A stretch of DNA of 43,830 nt from Acidobacteriota bacterium (GCA_016192845.1 JACPTI010000035.1:1-43830); one strand, 5' to 3'. Shown: positions 24,410 through 34,190, counted from the stretch's first letter. Notes: generated by a model not told the origin, from the sequence alone. Numbers and translations are program-made.

Positions 24410-25666
24410 TCACGACTCGAGCGCCAGCACGTCGTCAATCGTCTGGCGGCGGCGAATCACGGTCCACCGCCCCTCGTCGACGAGGACTTCGGCCGGCAGC
24501 AGGTGCCGGTTGTAGTTCGACGCCATCACCGAACCGTACGCGCCGGCGTCGAGAATCGCCACCAGGTCGCCCACCTCGAGGGGCGGCAGCATCCGGCTGC
24601 GGGCGAAGACGTCGCTGCTCTCGCAGATCGGCCCGACCACGTCCCAGGGCGCTTCCGGCGCTCGCCGGCGGTGCACCGGCACGATGCAGTGATACGACCC
24701 GTACAAGGCAGGGCGGATCAGTTCCCCCATGCCCGCATCGAGGACGGCAAACCGACGCCCGTCCGGACACGGCTTCGTGTCGACAACGCGCGCCACCAGC
24801 GCGCCGGCGCGTCCGACAATCGCGCGCCCGGGCTCGAGCAGGACCGGCAGGCCGAGCGGCCGGAGCTCCGGCACGACCGCGGCGGCGTACTCGACCGGGC
24901 CGATCATCGGCCGTCCCTCGTACGGGATGCCCAGCCCGCCGCCGACGTCGACGTGCTCGAGGGGAACGCCGTCCTCGCGCAGCTCCGACGCCAGCGCCGC
25001 GAGCGTCCGGGCCGCCTTCCGCAGCGGCTCGGCGGTCGTGATCTGCGATCCGATGTGGACGTGGGCGCCGACGAACCGCAGCTCGGGACGGGATCGCCGC
25101 TCGCGATAGATCGCGCGGGCCTCCTGCAGCGGCACGCCGAACTTGTTGATCCTCAGGCCGGTCGAGATGTGGGGGTCGCTGCCCGCGTCGATGTCCGGGT
25201 TTACCCGCAGCGCCACGCGCGCCTCGCGCCCCGCGGTAGCAGCCAGGGCGCCGATGCGGTCGAGCTCGCCCGGCGATTCGGCATTGATGACGCCGACGCC
25301 GATCGCGACGGCGTGCTCGAGCTCGTCGCGCGTCTTGCCGACTCCGGTGAACACGATGTCGCGCGGCGCGTACCCGGCGCGCCGCGCCACCTGGATCTCG
25401 CCGCCCGAGTTCGCGTCGACCCTGCTGCCGATCGCCCGCAGCAGCCGCACGATCGCGAGCGTCGAGTTCGCCTTCAGCGCGTAGTGGATGACGTGCGGGC
25501 ACGGCGCGAACGCCTCGTCGATTGCGCGGTACGCGTCACGAACGGCGCGTGCGCTGTAGATGTAGAGCGGAGTGCCGGCGCGTTCGACGATCGAGGCGAC
25601 GCTCACGCCATCGCACGCGAGCTCGTCGTCGGTGTGGATGAACGGTTGGTACACGAGCGTTCGCAT
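24410..25666 (-). CDS. lysA: Diaminopimelate decarboxylase
   Basis: A 418-residue PLP enzyme that converts meso-diaminopimelate to lysine. The PLP lysine is Lys65 in HYALKANST. The glycine-rich phosphate site HVDVGGGLGIPY, GAHVHIGSQI, LEPGRAIVG and the active-site cysteine segment VGPICESSDVFA are all present. It starts the block that continues into tmk one base later. It faces the divergent plus-strand STAS gene across only 26 bases. Confidence 0.95.
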   Translation of the reverse strand: MRTLVYQPFIHTDDELACDGVSVASIVERAGTPLYIYSARAVRDAYRAIDEAFAPCPHVIHYALKANSTLAIVRLLRAIGSRVDANSGGEIQVARRAGYAPRDIVFTGVGKTRDELEHAVAIGVGVINAESPGELDRIGALAATAGREARVALRVNPDIDAGSDPHISTGLRINKFGVPLQEARAIYRERRSRPELRFVGAHVHIGSQITTAEPLRKAARTLAALASELREDGVPLEHVDVGGGLGIPYEGRPMIGPVEYAAAVVPELRPLGLPVLLEPGRAIVGRAGALVARVVDTKPCPDGRRFAVLDAGMGELIRPALYGSYHCIVPVHRRRAPEAPWDVVGPICESSDVFARSRMLPPLEVGDLVAILDAGAYGSVMASNYNRHLLPAEVLVDEGRWTVIRRRQTIDDVLALES

Positions 25667-25692
25667 GTTATCATGCGCGCATCGAGCGCCCG

Positions 25693-26058
25693 TTGCGCAC
25701 GCAGCAGGCCGGCGTGAACCTCACCACCGATCGCGCGCAGGGAGTCTCCATCGTGCGCGTCAACGAGACGCGCCTGCTGTACCCGCTGCTCTCCGAATTC
25801 GCCAGCAGCATCAGCTCGCTCATCAGTGCGGGCGAACACCGGCTGCTGATCGATCTCTCGACCGTCACGTACGTCGACAGCGCCGCCATCGGCTGCCTGA
25901 TGGACCTCTACCGGGAGGCGGCGGCCGCCGGCGGCAGCCTGAAGCTGGCGGGCGTGCAGAAGCGCGTCGAGACGATGCTGATGATGACTGGGGCGCGCGA
26001 CGTGCTCGAGATCCATCCGGACGAGCCGTCGGCGATCAGGAGTTTCAGGCCGAACTAG
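25693..26058 (+). CDS. STAS-domain anti-anti-sigma factor
   Basis: A 121-residue STAS domain: LLIDLSTVTYVDSAAIGCLMDL holds the usual Asp-Ser pair at the phospho-site, followed by GGSLKLAGVQKRVETMLMMTGA. It differs clearly from the other STAS gene at 22909-23280. The start is uncertain: TTG 25693 or GTG 25714. It is convergent with lpxC, sharing a CTAG at the two stop codons (26055-26058). Confidence 0.82.
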   Translation: MRTQQAGVNLTTDRAQGVSIVRVNETRLLYPLLSEFASSISSLISAGEHRLLIDLSTVTYVDSAAIGCLMDLYREAAAAGGSLKLAGVQKRVETMLMMTGARDVLEIHPDEPSAIRSFRPN

Positions 26059-26963
26059 GCGCGTGCGGCGTCCTTGACGGGCAACATGACGGGAGGCGGC
26101 GCAGCCGCCGGCGCCGGCGCCTCCACGAGCGTCCACGCCTCGGCATCCTCCAGCACCTGCGCCGCAAACGCCGTGTGCAGCGCGTGCCCGCCGCGGTGCG
26201 CGATCAGATGGCCGATGATCGGGTGCCCCACGAGCGCCATGTCACCGATCACGTCGAGGATCTTGTGGCGGACGAATTCATCCTCGAAGCGCAGCGCGTT
26301 GTTGAGGACGCCGGTGTTGCCGATGACGACGGCGTTCTCCAGCGAGCCGCCGAGCGCCAGCCCCTGCTGCCGCATCATCTCCACGTCCTCGAGGAAGCCA
26401 AACGTGCGTGCGGGCGCGATCTCCTCGACGAACGATTCCTCGGTGATGCGGATCGCCCGCGACTGGTGGCGCAGCAGCGGATGGTCGAAGGCGATGCTGT
26501 AGGTCACCTTGAGGTGATCCGACGGGTAGAGCGCGATGCGCTTGTCGCCGCGCGAGAGCGAGACCGGCCGCAGCACCTTGAGATAGCGGCGGTGGGCCGC
26601 CAGCGGCTTTACCCCGGCCTCGTGAATCAGGTACACGAACGGCGCGGCGCTGCCGTCCATGATCGGCACTTCCGGCGAGTTCAGCTCCACAATCGCATTG
26701 TCGACGCCGAGGCTCACGAACGCGGCCAGCAGGTGCTCCACCGTGTCGACCGTGACCGCGTCACGCATCAGGCCGGTGGCGTGGTTGATGCCGCCGACGT
26801 GCCGGACGGTCGCCGGAACCTCGAGGCCGCCCAGATCGGAGCGGCGGAAGCGAATGCCGCTGTTGGCCTGAGCCGGTTTGAGGGAAAGGGTGACTTTGTT
26901 GCCGGAGTGAAGGCCGATTCCTGCGCAGGAGATGGAGCGTCGAAGCGTCCGTTGTGCGTGCAT
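26055..26963 (-). CDS. lpxC: UDP-3-O-acyl-N-acetylglucosamine deacetylase LpxC
   Basis: A 302-residue zinc enzyme for the first committed step of lipid A synthesis. Landmarks: QRTLRRSISCAGIGLHSG at the start, DTVEHLLAAF with a zinc-binding His, SPEVPIMDGSA, ARTFGFLEDVE, and HKILDVIGDMALVG with the remaining His and Asp ligands. The C-terminal 25 residues are Pro/Ala-rich beyond the usual end. ATG 26963 is set by the family start. Its presence shows an outer membrane with LPS-type lipid. Confidence 0.95.
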   Translation of the reverse strand: MHAQRTLRRSISCAGIGLHSGNKVTLSLKPAQANSGIRFRRSDLGGLEVPATVRHVGGINHATGLMRDAVTVDTVEHLLAAFVSLGVDNAIVELNSPEVPIMDGSAAPFVYLIHEAGVKPLAAHRRYLKVLRPVSLSRGDKRIALYPSDHLKVTYSIAFDHPLLRHQSRAIRITEESFVEEIAPARTFGFLEDVEMMRQQGLALGGSLENAVVIGNTGVLNNALRFEDEFVRHKILDVIGDMALVGHPIIGHLIAHRGGHALHTAFAAQVLEDAEAWTLVEAPAPAAAPPPVMLPVKDAARA

Positions 26964-27168
26964 CAGGCTCCCTGGCCGCCAGCCGCGGAGGTTTTCCCGG
27001 AACAAGCAATCACAGTGCCGAGCTGTGCGCTTTTCCGCAAACCCTTTAACTGCTTGCCAGTGAAACCCTTGCAGCGGCAGAGACGCACGCTCACCGAGTC
27101 CGTGTCCCTGGTTGTTGCATCGCAGCCACAACGGAGTCGCCGAAAGTTGTGGCGAGTTTACCACAGGC

Positions 27169-27210
27169 GGGGTCAGACCCCGGTGACGACCTGTTCCGGG
27201 GTCAGACCCC
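27169..27210. repeat. Two copies of the palindrome GGGGTCAGACCCC
   Basis: The 13-base palindrome occurs at 27169-27181 and 27198-27210, each followed by GGTGA. It sits 15 bases after the uvrA stop, in the gap upstream of lpxC (26964-27224), where I see no gene. It probably terminates or processes the uvrA message. Confidence 0.9.
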
Positions 27211-27224
27211 GGTGATGAGGCGAC

Positions 27225-30140
27225 TCAAGGTTTGAGAAGTGGCCGCAAGCACGCGCCAGTGACCGAGTTCGGATCGTCGGCCACCTCCTCGGGGGTCCCC
27301 GCCGCGACGACGTAGCCACCGGCGGCGCCCCCCTCGGGCCCCAGATCGATCAGATAGTCGGCCGAACGGATCACGTCGAGATTGTGCTCGATGACGACCA
27401 CCGTGTTCCCCTGATCGACCAGCTTGTTGAGGACGTCGAGCAGCTTGCGCGTGTCCTCGAAGTGCAGCCCGGTGGTCGGCTCGTCCAGGATGTAGAGCGT
27501 GCGTCCCGTGCTCCGCCGCGAGAGCTCCCGGGCCAGCTTCACGCGCTGCGCCTCGCCGCCGCTCAGCGTCGTCGCCGACTGCCCCAGCTCGATGTAGCCG
27601 AGTCCCACGTCCTGCAGCGTGCGGAGCTTGGTCGCAATCGGCGGAATGTTCTCGAGCAGCGGCAGCGCCTGGTCGACCGTCAGCTCCAGCACTTCGGCAA
27701 TCGACTTGCCGCGGTAGTGCACCTCGAGCGTCTCGCGGTTGTAGCGGCGGCCCTTGCACTGCTCGCACGTGACGTAGACGTCGGGCAGGAAGTGCATCTC
27801 GATGGCGATGACCCCGTCCCCCTGGCACGCCTCGCAGCGCCCTCCCTTGACGTTGAACGAGAACCGCCCCGGCTTGAAGCCGCGCGCCTTCGCCTCGGGC
27901 ATCATGGCGAAGAGCTCTCGGATGAAGGTGAACATGCCCGTATACGTCGCGGGATTCGAGCGCGGGGTCCGGCCGATAGGCGACTGATCGATCTCGATCA
28001 CCTTGTCGACGAGCTCCACTCCTTCGATACGGTCGTGGAACCCGGGATCCGCCGACGCGCGGTAGATCGTGCGCGCCAGCGCGCGATACAGGATGTCGTT
28101 GACGAGCGTCGACTTGCCGGACCCGCTCACGCCGGTCACGGCCGTGAGCGTCCCGAGCGGAATCGCCACGTCGATGTTCTTGAGATTGTTGGCGCGCGCG
28201 CCGCGGACGACAATGTCGCCCTTGAGCGCCGGCCGCCGCGCCTTCGGCGTCGGAATGGAGCGCTCGCCGCGCAGGTAGGCGCCGGTCAGCGAGCCGTGGC
28301 CGTCGTTCAGCAACTCGGCCGGCGGCCCCTGGAAGATGACGTGGCCGCCGTGCTCGCCGGCGCCGGGCCCGAGATCGACGACGTAGTCGGCCGTGCGAAT
28401 GGTCTCTTCGTCGTGCTCGACGACGACCACCGTGTTGCCGAGGTCGCGCAGCCGAACCAGCGTCGAGAGCAGCTTCCGGTTGTCGCGCTGATGCAGGCCG
28501 ATCGACGGCTCGTCGAGGACGTAGAGGACGCCCGACAGGTTGGCGCCGATCTGCGTGGCCAGGCGGATCCGCTGCCCTTCCCCGCCCGAGAGCGTCGCCG
28601 CGCTCCGATTCAGCGTCAGGTAGCCGACGCCGACGTCGTGCAGGAAGCGCAGGCGCTCCCGGATCTCGCGCAGCACGCGCCCGGCGATGAGCTCCTCCCG
28701 CTCGCTCAGCTCGAACCGCTCGAAGACGTCGAGCGCCTCGCTGACCGGCAGGTTGACGTAGTCGGCGAGGCCGCGCCCCTTGACGCGCACGGCAAGGCTC
28801 TGCGGCTTGAGCCGCTGCCCGCGGCACGTCGGGCACTCGCGCAGCGTCCGGAACGGCTCGAGATCCTCCTGTACGATCCAGGATCCCTCCTCGTACCGGC
28901 GGCGCAGGTTCGGGATGATCCCTTCGAAGTCCTTGCCGAACGGATCGAGGTCGGCGTCGCGCGGCCGTTCGCGAAGGTGCGGGAAGTCGAGGTCGTCGGC
29001 AATCTCCTCATCCTCGTCAGCGGCAGCCGCAACGGCGCGGCTTCCGCCTTCGCTGACACCGCGACGGGCGAACCGGCGAGCCGACCCCGGCCCGAACAAC
29101 AGCAGGTCGCGGTGCTTCTTCGGGAGCTTCGCAAACGGGGCCTCCGGGTCGATGCCGTACGCGCGCGCGATCGCCAGAATGGCTTCGCGGACCAGCCTGC
29201 GGTCGCCGTGGGCCCACGGCGCGATCGCGCCGCCGAGCAGCGACTTCGATTCGTCGGGCACGACGAGCCGCGGATCGAAGTCGTAGGTCGCGCCGAGCCC
29301 CTGGCAGTCGGGACATGCCCCGTGCGGGGAGTTGAACGAAAACGCTCGCGGCGTCATCTCCGGCATCGAGATCCCGCACTCGACGCACGCCAGACGGCGC
29401 GAGAAGAGCCGATCGCCCCGCTCGTAGGCATTGACGATGACGATGTCGGCGGCGAGGCTGAGGGCAACCTCGAGCGAGCTGGCGAGGCGGCGCTCGATAC
29501 CCGACCGCACGATCAGCCGATCCACGACGACCTCGATCGTGTGGTTGCGCCGCCGGTCGAGGCGGATCTCCTCGTCGAGCGACCGGAACTGGCCGTCGAC
29601 GCGCGCCTTGGTGAACCCGCGCTGCCGCAGCGCCTGCAGCTCCTTCTTGAACTCACCCTTGCGGCCCCGCACGATCGGCGCGAGCACGTTGATGCGCGCG
29701 TCCTGCGGATAGAGCATCACGAGATCCAGAATCCGCTCGAGCGACTGCGAGGCGATCTCGCGCCCGCACCGGTAGCAGTGCGGCACGCCGATGTTGGCGA
29801 AGAGCAACCGCAGGTAGTCGTAGATCTCGGTGACGGTGCCGACCGTCGACCGCGGGTTCGAGCCCGTGGTCTTCTGCTCGATGGAGATGGCCGGCGAGAG
29901 CCCCTCGATGAGGTCGACGTCCGGCTTCTCCATCTGCTCGAGGAACTGGCGCGCGTACGCCGACAGCGACTCCACGTACCGCCGCTGTCCTTCGGCGTAG
30001 ATGGTGTCGAACGCCAGCGACGACTTCCCGGACCCCGACAGGCCCGTGATCACGACGATCCGGTCGCGCGGGAGGTCGACATCGATGTTCTTGAGGTTGT
30101 GGACGCGCGCGCCGCGCACCGCAATCCAGTCGTGCGCCAT
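27225..30140 (-). CDS. uvrA: Excinuclease ABC subunit A
   Basis: A 971-residue damage-sensing ATPase of nucleotide excision repair. Two ABC cassettes: Walker [10 protein letters not shown] (about residue 33) and GVSGSGKST (about 670), each with a signature ([23 protein letters not shown]) and Walker B ([25 protein letters not shown]). Zinc modules CYRCG and CVECG...CPDC, then CEACQGDG...CEQCKG, are present. ATG 30140 ([15 protein letters not shown]) is the family start. Residues about 350-400 hold an Ala/Glu/Asp-rich insertion ([15 protein letters not shown]) that I do not recall from standard UvrA. Confidence 0.96.
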   Translation of the reverse strand: MAHDWIAVRGARVHNLKNIDVDLPRDRIVVITGLSGSGKSSLAFDTIYAEGQRRYVESLSAYARQFLEQMEKPDVDLIEGLSPAISIEQKTTGSNPRSTVGTVTEIYDYLRLLFANIGVPHCYRCGREIASQSLERILDLVMLYPQDARINVLAPIVRGRKGEFKKELQALRQRGFTKARVDGQFRSLDEEIRLDRRRNHTIEVVVDRLIVRSGIERRLASSLEVALSLAADIVIVNAYERGDRLFSRRLACVECGISMPEMTPRAFSFNSPHGACPDCQGLGATYDFDPRLVVPDESKSLLGGAIAPWAHGDRRLVREAILAIARAYGIDPEAPFAKLPKKHRDLLLFGPGSARRFARRGVSEGGSRAVAAAADEDEEIADDLDFPHLRERPRDADLDPFGKDFEGIIPNLRRRYEEGSWIVQEDLEPFRTLRECPTCRGQRLKPQSLAVRVKGRGLADYVNLPVSEALDVFERFELSEREELIAGRVLREIRERLRFLHDVGVGYLTLNRSAATLSGGEGQRIRLATQIGANLSGVLYVLDEPSIGLHQRDNRKLLSTLVRLRDLGNTVVVVEHDEETIRTADYVVDLGPGAGEHGGHVIFQGPPAELLNDGHGSLTGAYLRGERSIPTPKARRPALKGDIVVRGARANNLKNIDVAIPLGTLTAVTGVSGSGKSTLVNDILYRALARTIYRASADPGFHDRIEGVELVDKVIEIDQSPIGRTPRSNPATYTGMFTFIRELFAMMPEAKARGFKPGRFSFNVKGGRCEACQGDGVIAIEMHFLPDVYVTCEQCKGRRYNRETLEVHYRGKSIAEVLELTVDQALPLLENIPPIATKLRTLQDVGLGYIELGQSATTLSGGEAQRVKLARELSRRSTGRTLYILDEPTTGLHFEDTRKLLDVLNKLVDQGNTVVVIEHNLDVIRSADYLIDLGPEGGAAGGYVVAAGTPEEVADDPNSVTGACLRPLLKP

Positions 30141-30199
30141 ACCTGCCTTGCCGGGAATTTCTCGGGTTGTCGAAACGTCCATTTTACCCGAGGCGGAAC

Positions 30200-30267
30200 C
30201 GCGCACGCTGAAGCGTGCGCTCTACAGGACCGGGTGGCGCCGCGCAGGCTTCAGCCTGCGCGGCGCC
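30200..30267. repeat. Paired REP-like palindromes at the APC permease end
   Basis: The first palindrome (30200-30220) centres on GCTGAAGC with GCGCACGCT arms. The second (30236-30267) has perfect 15 bp arms, GGCGCCGCGCAGGCT and its inverse around TC. The permease stop codon (30251-30253) lies at its centre, so the last codons (RLRRRAG) are encoded by one arm. The pair fits the type of repetitive extragenic palindromes. Confidence 0.85.
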
Positions 30268-31741
30268 GCAACCGGCTGTGGCGATATCCGTAGGAGAAAT
30301 AGATGGCGGCGCCGACGACCAACCAGACCGCGAACCGCTCCCACGCCTGGCGCGGCAGCCCGATCGTCACGAAGAGGCAGGCGGCGACGCCCAGGGGCGC
30401 CACGACCCAGACGAGCGGCACCTTGAAAGGTCGCGGCCGGCCGGGCTCCGCGACGCGCAGGACCAGCACGCCGCTGCAGACGAGCGCAAACGCGAACAGG
30501 GTGCCGATATTGGTGAGGTCGTACGTCTCGGCCGCGTCGCCGACCAGCGAGGCGATCGCGACGAGGACGCCGGTGACCAGCGTGGTGGCGTACGGAATGC
30601 GCGTCTTTGGATCGACCCGCGCCGCCCACGCGGGGAGCAGCCCGTCGCGCGCCATGGCAAAGAAGATCCGCGGCTGTCCGTACTGGAACACCAGCAGCAC
30701 GGCCGACATCGACACGACCGCGCCGAGCGCCACGAGCCAGCCGACGCCGGAATAGCCGGCCAGCTCGAGCGCGCGCGCCAGGGGATCGGCCACCGCCAGC
30801 TCCGAGGACGGCACCATCCCCGTGAGCACCGCGCCGACGAGCACATAGATGACGGTGCAGACGGCGAGGCCGCCGATGATGCCGATCGGGAGGTTCCGCT
30901 GCGGGTCGCGCGTCTCTTCGGCGGCGGTGGAAATCGCGTCGAAGCCGATGTACGCGAAGAAGACGATCGCCGCGCCCTGATGGATGCCGGCGAAGCCGTT
31001 CGGCACAAACGGCGTGTAGTTCGCCGGGTCGATGTTCATAAGCCCGACTGCCACGAAGAGCCCGAGCGCCGCCAGCTTGATGACGACCATCACGTTGTTG
31101 GCCGTCGAGCTCTCGCGCGCGCCGCGCAGCAGCAGCCAGGTGATGACCATGACGATCGCGAACGCCGGCAGGTTCACCACCACGGGCAGGCCGGCGAGGC
31201 GCGGGGCGGCCTCGAGCAGGCCGTGCACGGCCGGGTTCGCGCTGAGGAGGGCGGTCCGGTATCCCGTGGTGAGCCAGGCGGGCAGGTCGATGCCGGCTCC
31301 CCCGAGCAGCGTGGTGAAGTAGTCGCCCCACGAGATCGCCACCGCTACGTTGCCGACGGCGTACTCGAGGATCAGGTCCCACCCGATGATCCAGGCGACG
31401 AGCTCGCCGAGCGTGGCGTAGGAATACGCGTACGCGCTCCCCGCCTGCGGAATCATGGCGGCAAGCTCCGCGTAGCAGAGCGCCGCCAGCGCGCAGGCGC
31501 CGCCGAGCAGGACGAACGAAAAGACGAGCGCAGGTCCGGCACCGTAGCGGATCACCTCGCCGCCCGGTCCGGTCTGGCCCGCGGCGGCGGTGCCGATGGC
31601 GCCGAAGATGCCGGCGCCAATCACGGCACCGATGGCGAGCATCACGAGGTCGCCTCCGCCGAGCACCCGCTTCAGCGAGCGCGCGTCATCGGAGGGCGGC
31701 TGCAGGTCGGCAATGGGCTTGCGCGCGAACAGGCGTGTCAT
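30251..31741 (-). CDS. APC-family amino acid permease (cationic amino acid type)
   Basis: A 496-residue polytopic permease with about 12-13 membrane helices. The N-terminal [14 protein letters not shown] and [27 protein letters not shown] are typical of the cationic-amino-acid-transporter-like APC group. Later motifs are [39 protein letters not shown] and [13 protein letters not shown] 31741 is the family start; upstream is a repeat array. It differs from the permease at 167-1546. The C-terminus lies on a perfect palindrome. Confidence 0.92.
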   Translation of the reverse strand: MTRLFARKPIADLQPPSDDARSLKRVLGGGDLVMLAIGAVIGAGIFGAIGTAAAGQTGPGGEVIRYGAGPALVFSFVLLGGACALAALCYAELAAMIPQAGSAYAYSYATLGELVAWIIGWDLILEYAVGNVAVAISWGDYFTTLLGGAGIDLPAWLTTGYRTALLSANPAVHGLLEAAPRLAGLPVVVNLPAFAIVMVITWLLLRGARESSTANNVMVVIKLAALGLFVAVGLMNIDPANYTPFVPNGFAGIHQGAAIVFFAYIGFDAISTAAEETRDPQRNLPIGIIGGLAVCTVIYVLVGAVLTGMVPSSELAVADPLARALELAGYSGVGWLVALGAVVSMSAVLLVFQYGQPRIFFAMARDGLLPAWAARVDPKTRIPYATTLVTGVLVAIASLVGDAAETYDLTNIGTLFAFALVCSGVLVLRVAEPGRPRPFKVPLVWVVAPLGVAACLFVTIGLPRQAWERFAVWLVVGAAIYFSYGYRHSRLRRRAG

Positions 31742-31806
31742 CGGTTGGTGGTTGGTGGTTGGATGGCTCTTTTTACCACCAACTACCACCCACGAACCAC
31801 CAACTA
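31742..31806. repeat. Tandem-inverted repeat array (GTTGGTG unit)
   Basis: GGTTGGTGGTTGGTGGTTGG is followed by ACCACCAACTACCACCCACGAACCACCAAC, an array of complementary units. It overlaps the stop codon of the TIG/NHL gene at 31804-31806 and ends at the start of the permease gene. Confidence 0.85.
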
Positions 31807-32778
31807 GTCGAACCGATACGCCGTATCGTTCGATGTGACGATCGTCTCCCCGTTCGGGCCGAACGCGACGCCGACGAGCGCGCCGCCCGAAATCACCAGC
31901 TCCGGCGCACGATAGAGATCCGCGAAGCGGTACACGCCGCTCGTGCCGGCCAGCGCGTCGACGACGTGGAGCGTGCCGTCGAGCGCAAACGCGAGGCCCT
32001 GTGGCCGCCCCAGCGGGCACGGCAGCGTTCGCACCTCACCGCCGCGCGTGATGCGGTAGATGTAGTCGTAAGCGTTCAGCGTCGGGGCGGTGACGAACAG
32101 CTCTTGTTCGGCGCTCATCGCCAGGTGAAACGCCGCAACGCTCGGCGGCAGCGTCGCAAACGGGCTGGCGCGTCCCTCGCGCACGCGAAAGATGGTGCCA
32201 GACCGATCCCCCACGTACATCCATCCTTCGTCGTCGAACGCAATGCCGCAGGCGACGCCAAGGTCGCCGGCCACCTGCTCGTGCGATCCGTCGTCGGCGA
32301 CGCGGTAAACCAACCCTTCGAAGCGGCTCGACACGTACAGGTGGCCGTCGGGGCCGAGTGCGATCGAGGTGGCGTTCACGATCCCGGAGGCAAATGATTC
32401 CCGCGTGCCGTCGCGCGTCACGCGGAAGACGGAGACCGGCGCCTCCTGGCCGCGCGAGCCGCTGTAGGTGACGAACAGATTGCCGCCGGAGTCGAAAACC
32501 GGGTTGTCGACCTGGTGCAGCCCCGTGGCCCAGCGTACGCCGACGGTGACGTAGGCGGTCTGGAGCGGCACGGCGGGGACCTTCAGCTCGGTGCGGCCGC
32601 CGTCCACCTCCGGCGGGACCGTGATGACCAGACGCGTCGAGGAGGCAAACGAGACGCGCGCCGGGACGTCGCCGAGCGTCACCGTGGAGAGCGCGCCGGC
32701 GGGAAAATCGGCGCCGTGAATCGTAATCCGTCCGCCCTCAACCGCGCGCAGCGGGTGGACGGACGTGATGGTGGGCAC
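31804..32778 (-). CDS. TIG-domain plus NHL/SMP-30-like propeller protein
   Basis: A 324-residue protein. Residues 1-78 form a TIG/IPT domain (PTITSVHPLRAVEGGRITIHG, then strands). The rest has repeats such as FDSGGNLFVTYSG, LGPDGHLYVSSRFEG, FDDEGWMYVGDRSG and FALDGTLHVVDALAG, which fit a six-bladed NHL/SMP-30-type beta-propeller. No signal peptide is visible, so a cytoplasmic location is likely. The role is unknown. Its end is on a repeat array; the gap 32779-32926 holds a palindromic repeat and no gene. Confidence 0.8.
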   Translation of the reverse strand: MPTITSVHPLRAVEGGRITIHGADFPAGALSTVTLGDVPARVSFASSTRLVITVPPEVDGGRTELKVPAVPLQTAYVTVGVRWATGLHQVDNPVFDSGGNLFVTYSGSRGQEAPVSVFRVTRDGTRESFASGIVNATSIALGPDGHLYVSSRFEGLVYRVADDGSHEQVAGDLGVACGIAFDDEGWMYVGDRSGTIFRVREGRASPFATLPPSVAAFHLAMSAEQELFVTAPTLNAYDYIYRITRGGEVRTLPCPLGRPQGLAFALDGTLHVVDALAGTSGVYRFADLYRAPELVISGGALVGVAFGPNGETIVTSNDTAYRFD

Positions 32779-32852
32779 TTACTGGATCGTCCGGACTGAT
32801 TGAGTACGACTCACAACAAGCTTCCGAGCGAGATTGTGCGGGCTGCGACAAC

Positions 32853-32888
32853 GCGGGGTCCCCGCCGCGCCTTGCGCGGTGGGGTACG
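32853..32888. repeat. 36 bp palindromic repeat, copy 3 (intergenic)
   Basis: GCGGGGTCCCCGCCGCGCC is followed by GCGCGGTGGGGTACG, on the opposite strand from copy 2 in nadD. Outer parts match copy 2 almost base for base (GGGGTCCCC, GGTGGGG). It lies between the HNH endonuclease stop (32927) and the TIG/NHL start (32778). Confidence 0.75.
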
Positions 32889-32926
32889 AGCGGCGCGGCC
32901 CGGCTGGAGGTCGAAGCTGCGCACCA

Positions 32927-33463
32927 TCAAGTATCGTCTTCCAGCTCGACGTTCCAGTAGAGGTAGTCGCGCCAGCTTTCGGGCGCGTTGCGCAGCCCGA
33001 TCGTGATGCGGATCGCCGGTGCGGAATCGGGGCGCCGCGGCGCGCGCAGCAGCCTCATCCCCGCCTCCTGCGGTGTGCGCCCGCCCTTCTTGCGGTTGCA
33101 CGAGATGCAGCAGGTGACGATGTTCTCCCAGTCCTTGCGGCCGCCGTGCGCCACCGGCATGATGTGGTCGAACGTCAGCTCCGCCGTTGACATCGTCTCG
33201 TTGCAGTACTGGCAGGTATTGTTGTCGCGCGCGTAGATGTTGGCGCGGGAGAACGGGACGTAATCGAACCGGCGTCTGATCTTGACGAAGCGGAGGAGGC
33301 GGATGACGGAGGGCAGCTTGAAGCTGAAGGAAACCGCCCTTATCTCGCGGTCGTGGACCGCGATCACCTCCACCTTCCCCTGGCACCAGAGCGTCACCGC
33401 CTTCTGCCAGTGAACGACTTTGAGAGGTTCGTACGACGCGTTCAAAAGGAGCGTCTGCTCCAT
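32927..33463 (-). CDS. HNH endonuclease
   Basis: A 178-residue protein. The HNH core reads LTFDHIMPVAHGGRKDWENIV, with CQYC and CISCNRKKGG cysteine pairs that bind zinc. The N-terminal part (LLLNASYEPLKVVHWQKAV) matches the 'HNH endonuclease' family found singly in many chromosomes, where the substrate is unknown. There is no adjacent methylase or phage gene. Start ATG 33463 is upstream of the NlpC/P60 gene on the opposite strand. Confidence 0.88.
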   Translation of the reverse strand: MEQTLLLNASYEPLKVVHWQKAVTLWCQGKVEVIAVHDREIRAVSFSFKLPSVIRLLRFVKIRRRFDYVPFSRANIYARDNNTCQYCNETMSTAELTFDHIMPVAHGGRKDWENIVTCCISCNRKKGGRTPQEAGMRLLRAPRRPDSAPAIRITIGLRNAPESWRDYLYWNVELEDDT

Positions 33464-33524
33464 GGTCCGCTTTATGATAACCGGTGCTGCCGGGGCTGTC
33501 CAGGTTGGCCGGCGCGGAAGACTA

Positions 33525-34190
33525 GTGAACTCAGCGAGTTACGCCGATACCACCAGCGTGATCCTCCGGGTCCTCATCGTGCTGCTGGCCGTGACGAGCG
33601 GCGCCTGCGCCGCACGCGGCGGCGTCCCCCGGCCGTTCCCGGGCGCGGCGCTCCCGCCGGGTGCGACCGAGGCGCCGCCCGAGCGGGTCGAGGCGCCCGT
33701 CGCGCCTCCGGCGGAGCCGGCGCCGCCGCCCGCAGGGCCGGCCGCCGCGGGGATGCTCGCCGGTGTGATCCGCACGGCGCTGGAATTTCTCGGCGCCCCC
33801 TACCGGAACGGCGGCAGCGATCCGTCCGGCTTCGACTGCAGCGGCTTCGTGCAGTGGGTGTTCGGGCGGCACGGGCTGGCGCTCCCGCGTGAGGTGCGTG
33901 ATCAGTATCAGGTCGGGCGCGACGTCGATCTGGATGACGTCCGTGCGGGCGATCTGCTGTTTTTCGAGACCGTCAGCCGCGGCGCGTCGCACGTCGGGAT
34001 TGCGCTCGGCAACGGCCGCTTCGTCCACGCGCCGAGCTCGCGCGGGGTCGTGCGGGTGGAGCCGTACGCGGCGTCGTACTGGGCGCGGCGGTTTGTTGGG
34101 GCGCGGCGGGTGGAGGATGTCAGGGAGGAAATCGTCAGGGAACCTGTGACGCCCCGGGTGTTTCCCGGGTCGACTCGCTCGGCGCGGTAA
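33525..34190 (+). CDS. NlpC/P60 peptidoglycan peptidase lipoprotein
   Basis: A 221-residue protein with an N-terminal hydrophobic segment ending in a lipobox-like SGAC (VILRVLIVLLAVTSGAC). A Pro/Ala-rich linker (residues about 40-85) follows, then an NlpC/P60 domain with catalytic Cys105 (GFDCSGFVQWVF), His156 (SHVGIALG) and a third residue near FVHAPS. It should cut peptide stems of peptidoglycan at the outer-membrane face. GTG 33525 has GGAAG seven bases upstream; GTG 33558 would give a very short signal. Divergent from the HNH gene. Confidence 0.88.
   Translation: MNSASYADTTSVILRVLIVLLAVTSGACAARGGVPRPFPGAALPPGATEAPPERVEAPVAPPAEPAPPPAGPAAAGMLAGVIRTALEFLGAPYRNGGSDPSGFDCSGFVQWVFGRHGLALPREVRDQYQVGRDVDLDDVRAGDLLFFETVSRGASHVGIALGNGRFVHAPSSRGVVRVEPYAASYWARRFVGARRVEDVREEIVREPVTPRVFPGSTRSAR

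Noticed and set aside
27384..30293. 969-residue plus-strand ORF opposite uvrA
   Set aside because: Antisense shadow of uvrA with low-complexity composition and no domain.
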